From JABIBT01 sp964481835 (GTDB lineage: Archaea; Nanobdellota; Nanobdellia; SCGC-AAA011-G17; PNOQ01), in NCBI GenBank assembly GCA_964481835.1, contig CAYZTT010000020.1, positions 1 to 8,706 of the forward strand: 8,706 nt of DNA, given 5' to 3'. Each line of letters opens with the position of its first letter. Position 1 is the first letter of the stretch. This document shows, one piece after another, positions 5,414-8,706 of the stretch. The translations under genes and the position numbers were made by a program. The notes under the pieces were generated by a model. That model did no database searches. It saw only the letters and a list, made by a program, of their open reading frames with translations, and had not been told where the DNA came from.

Positions 5414-6374
5414 AATATTCTCCCAAAAATCTATCTAATTTTTTAGTGAACTCTTCTGCAATTGCGGGATAATTTTCTGGATATAGCGCTGGATTTGCAG
5501 CCTCTACCTCGCTAATCAAAGGCCTTCCGTCCACATAAATAAAATCAATTCTCCAATATCCTAATTCGTCCCCCCAGGCATCATAAATTTTCTTAGAGAC
5601 CTCTAATTCATAATCCTCGGGGCCATAAAGTTCATAATTTGTTTTAAGTAACCCACAGTTAATCTTGAACTCTCCACTTATCTTCCGGATTGCATGTGTA
5701 AACTCCTTACCCAAGAAAATAAGAGAATTTTCTCCATTTTCTAAAATATCCGAAATAAAAGGTTGCAATAAAACTGGAGAATTTTCCTCTAGATATCCCT
5801 GAAATTCTTCTTCATTCTCAAATTCACTAATCCTCTTAACTGCAGCCCCCATCTCGCCAAACTCCATTGGCTTAACAACATGGTCCTCGGGTTTCCCTGA
5901 ATAGTGGGGGAGAGAGAACTCAACTTCCTTAGCCTTCTCTAGCGTCATATTTTTCTCTAAAACAATAGTCGGAATTACTGGTAAATCTTTCTCCTGTAAA
6001 TCAAGAAGATATTTTTTAGAAAAATTATTCCTTATAGTATCCAATGGATTCAAGATAATCCCCTCAAATTTCTTTAAAGATTTTAAAAAAGATAAAAACT
6101 CTTTTCTCTGTGCATACACCTTGCCTAGCTGTTTTATAAAAATAAAATCACATAATTCTCCCAATTTCTTGGGGGATTCTCTCATTTCAACCCCATTTTC
6201 ATCACCAATAAAATATTTAGAAACAATCAAATCCTCAGAAACATCTCTCCAATCAAACATAACCACCTGAGATTTCTTCCGAAAATCCTCCATAACATAA
6301 TCCATATAATTGATATCATCTCCGGGGATAATTTTCCCAAGTTGATCTCCCCTAACAACTATCCCTAGCTTCAT
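5391..6374 (-). CDS. Glutathione-synthetase-like ATP-grasp ligase
   Basis: A 327-residue ATP-grasp protein of glutathione-synthetase/RimK-like architecture. Residues 1-115 form the N-terminal substrate domain (MKLGIVVRGDQLGKI). The ATP-grasp part includes NNFSKKYLL (117-124), K168 in HVVKPMEFGEMGA, the hinge LLQPF (202-206), GENSLIFLGKEFTHAIRK (214-231), R275 and D277 in WRIDF, and SEVEAANPALY (288-298), where E289, E291 and N294 occupy the metal-binding region. The E-V-E-A-A-N-P form differs from the usual ExN and recalls the family of uncharacterised ATP-grasp proteins ending with ELE...P, so the exact subfamily is uncertain. Its ATG overlaps the preceding stop by 4 nt (ATGA), with the strong SD GAGGAGGAG just upstream. 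Probably cytosolic. Substrates not deducible. Confidence 0.87.
   Translation of the reverse strand: MKLGIVVRGDQLGKIIPGDDINYMDYVMEDFRKKSQVVMFDWRDVSEDLIVSKYFIGDENGVEMRESPKKLGELCDFIFIKQLGKVYAQRKEFLSFLKSLKKFEGIILNPLDTIRNNFSKKYLLDLQEKDLPVIPTIVLEKNMTLEKAKEVEFSLPHYSGKPEDHVVKPMEFGEMGAAVKRISEFENEEEFQGYLEENSPVLLQPFISDILENGENSLIFLGKEFTHAIRKISGEFKINCGLLKTNYELYGPEDYELEVSKKIYDAWGDELGYWRIDFIYVDGRPLISEVEAANPALYPENYPAIAEEFTKKLDRFLGEYYESKING
5420..5424 (-). promoter_or_regulatory. SD site for the third ATP-grasp gene
   Basis: The minus strand reads GGGAG, 6 nt before the ATG at 5413, inside the end of the preceding gene. It supports the 5413 start rather than the internal ATG at residue 6, and so supports the 23-nt gene overlap. 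Confidence 0.6.
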
Positions 6375-7261
6375 TTCTCCTCCTCAAGAAGGGTATCAAT
6401 AAATTTATTCATTCTAAAAATATCTTGCTCATCATTATTCACATAATTAGGTGTTGGATTGTTCTCAATAACAACTGGGCCCTCCTCAGAAAACATAATA
6501 TCTACCACATTATATTCTGCCCCAATTAAATTGCTCGCCTGAATTGCTATTCGTTTATCTTCCTCGGAGGCCTCAAAGGACATTCTCTCACTCCCCTTAC
6601 TTACAGAAGAAAACCATTTCTCCCCAGATTCATCAGAGATTAACTTTCGCCCATATGAAAAGGCAAACTCTCCTCCAACAACTCCAATTCTTGTATCAAA
6701 ATTTTTATTTGATTTAATAAGATTCTGAAGTATAAATCCTCCACGGTAATCCTCTTCCTCTGCCAAATCAAATCTGCTCTCAAGGATTTCTATTATTTTC
6801 TCTTCGGTATCTGCCCTGAACAAGTCCTTTGCTCTTCCTCCAGAATTTCTTTTAACTATAATTGGCAACCCCAATTCTTCAATTGCTTCTTTGGCTATTT
6901 TCTCAATCTCTTCACGCTTACTAATAAACACTGTTCGAGGAGTCAGAATATTATTATCAGACATAACTTTGTAAGTGTCAAACTTGCTATAATCATAAAA
7001 AGATGTCAACAAAGAATTCACACAGCGGATCTCCCTATCTTCCAATTGTTTCAACAAAATAAGTGCTTTCTCATTACTTGCAAAATCTCTATTTGCCACA
7101 CTTGCATACACCCTATTAAGAACTACATCGACACCTTCAAAATCCCCAATCTCCGTATTTCGAATATCGAGCATCTTTACCTTAATATCTCTCTTCTCAA
7201 GTAGATCTCTAAGTATTCTTTCACTATTCTCTAAATCGTGGTGCAATATGGCTATCTTCAT
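6371..7261 (-). CDS. RimK-like ATP-grasp ligase
   Basis: A 296-residue protein resembling RimK/LysX-type ligases, which add amino acids (such as glutamate) to a carboxyl group on a protein or small molecule. The N-terminal domain (MKIAILHHDLENSERIL) is followed by SKFDTYKVM (92-100), ILTPRTVFI, K137 in PIIVKRNSGGRAKDLFR (ATP and Gly-loop region), the hinge FILQN (176-180), D189 and R191 in NFDTRIGVVGG, R205, D254 in YNVVDI, and E266/N268 in VIENNPTPNYV as metal ligands. The catalytic set appears complete. It starts one base after the racemase stop and ends in a 4-nt overlap with the next ligase. No LysW-like or other small acidic carrier is encoded nearby, which argues against the LysX lysine pathway. 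Substrate unknown. Confidence 0.9.
   Translation of the reverse strand: MKIAILHHDLENSERILRDLLEKRDIKVKMLDIRNTEIGDFEGVDVVLNRVYASVANRDFASNEKALILLKQLEDREIRCVNSLLTSFYDYSKFDTYKVMSDNNILTPRTVFISKREEIEKIAKEAIEELGLPIIVKRNSGGRAKDLFRADTEEKIIEILESRFDLAEEEDYRGGFILQNLIKSNKNFDTRIGVVGGEFAFSYGRKLISDESGEKWFSSVSKGSERMSFEASEEDKRIAIQASNLIGAEYNVVDIMFSEEGPVVIENNPTPNYVNNDEQDIFRMNKFIDTLLEEEK
6377..6385 (-). promoter_or_regulatory. Strong SD site for the glutathione-synthetase-like gene
   Basis: The minus strand reads GAGGAGGAG followed by AA and the ATG at 6374, inside the last codons of the RimK-like gene. It supports efficient coupled translation across the ATGA overlap. Confidence 0.65.
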
Positions 7262-7262
7262 T

Positions 7263-8054
7263 TTAAGAACTCATCAGAACTTCCTTATTCTCCGAAGGGA
7301 CGATCCCCTTATTAGGATTATCAATAACATATTTAACAGTAATAATTTCTTCCGATTCCCTCTCCATGCATTTTATTATTTCTTTTGATACAATTTCCAT
7401 AGAATCATAGAGCTTAACTTCGGCATCTTTGTTTTTCAAAACTAATGGGATTTCCGTACATCCCAACACAATCGCTTCTGCACCCTCCTCAATCAATTTT
7501 TTAGCAGCGCCCATCAATAATTTCTTTGGCATTACCTTCCTTCCTGCCTTAATCCCTTTACTGCCGTAAATTGCACCCATTACTAATTTTTCTTGGTCTG
7601 CCTCATCTGGCAAAATAGTTTCTATCCCTGCACCATTAAAATAATCTTGAAATATTCCTGCCTTAACACTCCCCGTAGTTGCCAGTACTCCTACCTTTTT
7701 CAATCTAAAATTATCTTTCAAGATATGTCGAACCAAAACTTTAGTCATATCTACAATCGGTATGTCAACATTTTCCTGGATTTCCGATAAGAAATGGTGT
7801 GCAGTATTACATGGAATCACTAAAAAATCTGCTCCCGCACCTTGCAAAGAAGAACACGTATTGATTATCTCCTCGGTAGGGTCTTCGCCTATGCCCAAAA
7901 TAGCCTCGGTACGATCGGGGATTTGGGGATTACAATAATGTAAAAAAGGAATATTATCTTGATCTCTCTTTTTCTTTTTATATTTGACCAACATCTCACA
8001 GAATTTATTAGACGCCTCCGGTCCAACTCCGCCCACAACTCCTATCAATTTCAT
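7263..8054 (-). CDS. Aspartate/glutamate racemase family protein
   Basis: A 263-residue member of the cofactor-independent Asp/Glu racemase family, in which two cysteines act as the acid/base pair that inverts the alpha-carbon. Seen: GVVGGVGPEAS at the N-terminus (family consensus GGMGP), PQIPDRTEAI (43-52), the first catalytic cysteine C82 in PCNTAHHF, VGVLATTGSV (121-130), and the second cysteine C199 in VLGCTEIPLVL, followed by KLYDSMEI. Both cysteines are present, so activity is expected. C82 matches the position in the Pyrococcus aspartate racemase (recall). It is 20-30 residues longer than usual at the C-terminus. It leads a four-gene operon and the RimK-like gene starts one base after its stop, which suggests it supplies a D-amino acid to the ligases (inference). 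D-Asp is the first guess; D-Glu or another amino acid is possible. Confidence 0.92.
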   Translation of the reverse strand: MKLIGVVGGVGPEASNKFCEMLVKYKKKKRDQDNIPFLHYCNPQIPDRTEAILGIGEDPTEEIINTCSSLQGAGADFLVIPCNTAHHFLSEIQENVDIPIVDMTKVLVRHILKDNFRLKKVGVLATTGSVKAGIFQDYFNGAGIETILPDEADQEKLVMGAIYGSKGIKAGRKVMPKKLLMGAAKKLIEEGAEAIVLGCTEIPLVLKNKDAEVKLYDSMEIVSKEIIKCMERESEEIITVKYVIDNPNKGIVPSENKEVLMSS

Positions 8055-8109
8055 TTTACAGCCTAAAATCTACTATTTTTGTAAATTTAAAATTTGGAGC
8101 AGTTTGTAA

Positions 8110-8117
8110 TTTATAAA
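8110..8117 (-). promoter_or_regulatory. TATA box of the racemase-ligase operon
   Basis: The minus strand reads TTTATAAA, identical to the uS15 box, predicting transcription from about 8087-8090 and a leader of about 35 nt. A second A/T-rich element (TTTTAAATTTAC, 8082-8093) would give a leader of only about 7 nt. No other gene start lies between Bud32 and the racemase. No clear SD precedes the racemase ATG. Confidence 0.5.
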
Positions 8118-8118
8118 G

Positions 8119-8152
8119 ATTTTGGTATTTCAGGTACTAAACAAGCCAAAAT
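8119..8152. repeat. Short inverted repeat between Bud32 and the racemase promoter
   Basis: Seven-base arms ATTTTGG (8119-8125) and CCAAAAT (8146-8152) with a 20-base spacer. They fit exactly between the Bud32 stop codon and the racemase-operon TATA box. It could be an operator or a weak terminator, but a 7-bp A/T-rich repeat can easily arise by chance. Confidence 0.3.
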
Positions 8153-8706
8153 TCAATTTTTCCGTTTATACCTTCCTCTTTGCTCAACTTTTTCTAATCT
8201 TTCTAGAATTTCTTTAAAATTTTCTGATTTCTTATATCCTTTCAACATGTTTTTGAATAATTCTTCAGAATATTTGAAATGTTTGCTCTCGAAAGCCTGC
8301 CTAAGTAAATGTAAATCAACAGCTTTATCCTCTATTTTATGAGAAATATAACCTAAACCAAAATCAATAAAATAAACCCTATCATTTTTCAAAATCATAT
8401 TACTTGTAGTCAAATCCCCGTGAATAATATTGTTATCGTGCATCTTTGCCATCTGAATTCCAATTTTTTTGCAAACTTCTTCTCTCCTTTTCTTATCATA
8501 AGAATCCAACTTTTCTTTCAAATTGTCTCCTTTAACAAATTCCATAACAACCTTCATCTCAATCTCATCAACCTCATAGACACCTGGGACATTCATTCCT
8601 AGCTTTCTTGTTTTAGTCAAAATTTTAAATTCTCTTCGAGTAGGATATTTCCTTTTTGCATTATCAATAAAGTCATGTCTATATCCTTTAGAAATTCTCT
8701 CTTTGA
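8153..8706 (-). CDS. bud32: Bud32 atypical kinase of the KEOPS complex (N-terminus beyond the edge)
   Basis: Bud32 is the kinase/ATPase subunit of KEOPS, which with Kae1 makes t6A37 on ANN-decoding tRNAs. The frame stays open to the right edge. A TTG at 8620 is internal, because the bases upstream continue the protein as KERISKGYRHDFID and KYPTRREFKIL, matching the Bud32 region before its GMNVPGVYEVDE segment. In the 183 visible residues the catalytic loop IIHGDLTTSN has D97 and N102, the metal motif IDFGLG starts at D114, and the basic tail RGRYKRKN is the usual Bud32 end. About 25-30 residues including the ATP-binding start are missing, so it cannot be told whether Bud32 is free-standing or the C-terminal half of a Kae1-Bud32 fusion, as in some euryarchaea. 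No other KEOPS gene is in the window. Confidence 0.94.
   Translation of the reverse strand, partial: KERISKGYRHDFIDNAKRKYPTRREFKILTKTRKLGMNVPGVYEVDEIEMKVVMEFVKGDNLKEKLDSYDKKRREEVCKKIGIQMAKMHDNNIIHGDLTTSNMILKNDRVYFIDFGLGYISHKIEDKAVDLHLLRQAFESKHFKYSEELFKNMLKGYKKSENFKEILERLEKVEQRGRYKRKN

Noticed and set aside
4667..5438. Plus-strand frames opposite the third ATP-grasp gene (4667-4960, 5256-5438)
   Set aside because: Antisense shadows. The minus-strand ATP-grasp motifs extend across the whole region.
6371..7261. RimK-like gene as LysX of the carrier-protein lysine/arginine pathway
   Set aside because: No LysW-type small acidic carrier and no other gene of that pathway is in the window. The racemase neighbour points elsewhere.
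8094..8342. Plus-strand frames opposite Bud32 and the racemase (also 7593-7790 and 8420-8602)
   Set aside because: They lie antisense to well-supported conserved genes, and their Ser/Phe/Leu/Lys-rich translations look like antisense shadows of A/T-rich coding sequence.
8618..8620. TTG as the start codon of Bud32
   Set aside because: In-frame sequence upstream continues the conserved Bud32 protein to the window edge, so this TTG is an internal Leu codon.
1..8706. CRISPR arrays, insertion sequences, integrase or attachment sites at the three tRNA genes
   Set aside because: No regularly spaced repeats, transposase or integrase frames were seen, and no duplicated tRNA 3' ends were found around the tRNA genes.

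Overview
The window is an archaeal chromosome segment. It carries archaeal/eukaryotic-type ribosomal proteins (eS1/S3Ae and a uS15 with the archaeal N-terminus), the KEOPS kinase Bud32, three tRNA genes without encoded CCA, TATA-like boxes about 22-30 bases upstream of genes, and U-tracts rather than clear hairpin terminators. The A/T-rich composition, very compact spacing and a large single-anchor surface protein starting KRGQVTIYIIVG suggest a DPANN-type archaeon (Woesearchaeota/Pacearchaeota-like). That placement is inference from family recall, not a computed phylogeny. Every supported gene lies on the minus strand, so gene order is read from high to low coordinates.

Layout in transcription order: (1) 8706-8153, Bud32, whose N-terminus lies beyond the right edge. 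(2) 8117-4457, a TATA box followed by a four-gene operon: an aspartate/glutamate-racemase-family enzyme, then three different ATP-grasp carboxylate-amine ligases (RimK-like, glutathione-synthetase-like, and a third divergent one). The junctions are a 1-nt gap, a 4-nt ATGA overlap and a 23-nt overlap. (3) tRNA-Gln(TTG). (4) A mini-protein made of one EF-Tu domain-2-like fold. (5) uS15 and eS1 as a ribosomal-protein pair with 1 nt between them. (6) tRNA-Thr(TGT). (7) Two small membrane proteins of 50 and 125 residues, the former apparently read from a leaderless transcript. (8) tRNA-Val(GAC). (9) A 657-residue cysteine-containing surface protein with a pilin-like N-terminus, coupled by a TGATG junction to a secreted or membrane protein that runs off the left edge.

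The translation-related genes (uS15, eS1, the EF-like protein, Bud32 and the tRNAs) are housekeeping. The candidate unusual system is the racemase plus three-ligase operon. One racemase can supply a D-amino acid, and three dissimilar ATP-grasp enzymes could each form one amide bond. Together they could build a small D-amino-acid-containing peptide or cap, or modify a protein or cell-surface target. The chemistry of each family is established; the product and the cooperation are inference. There is no stretch longer than 300 bases without a gene; the largest gap is about 98 bases, at 8055-8152.
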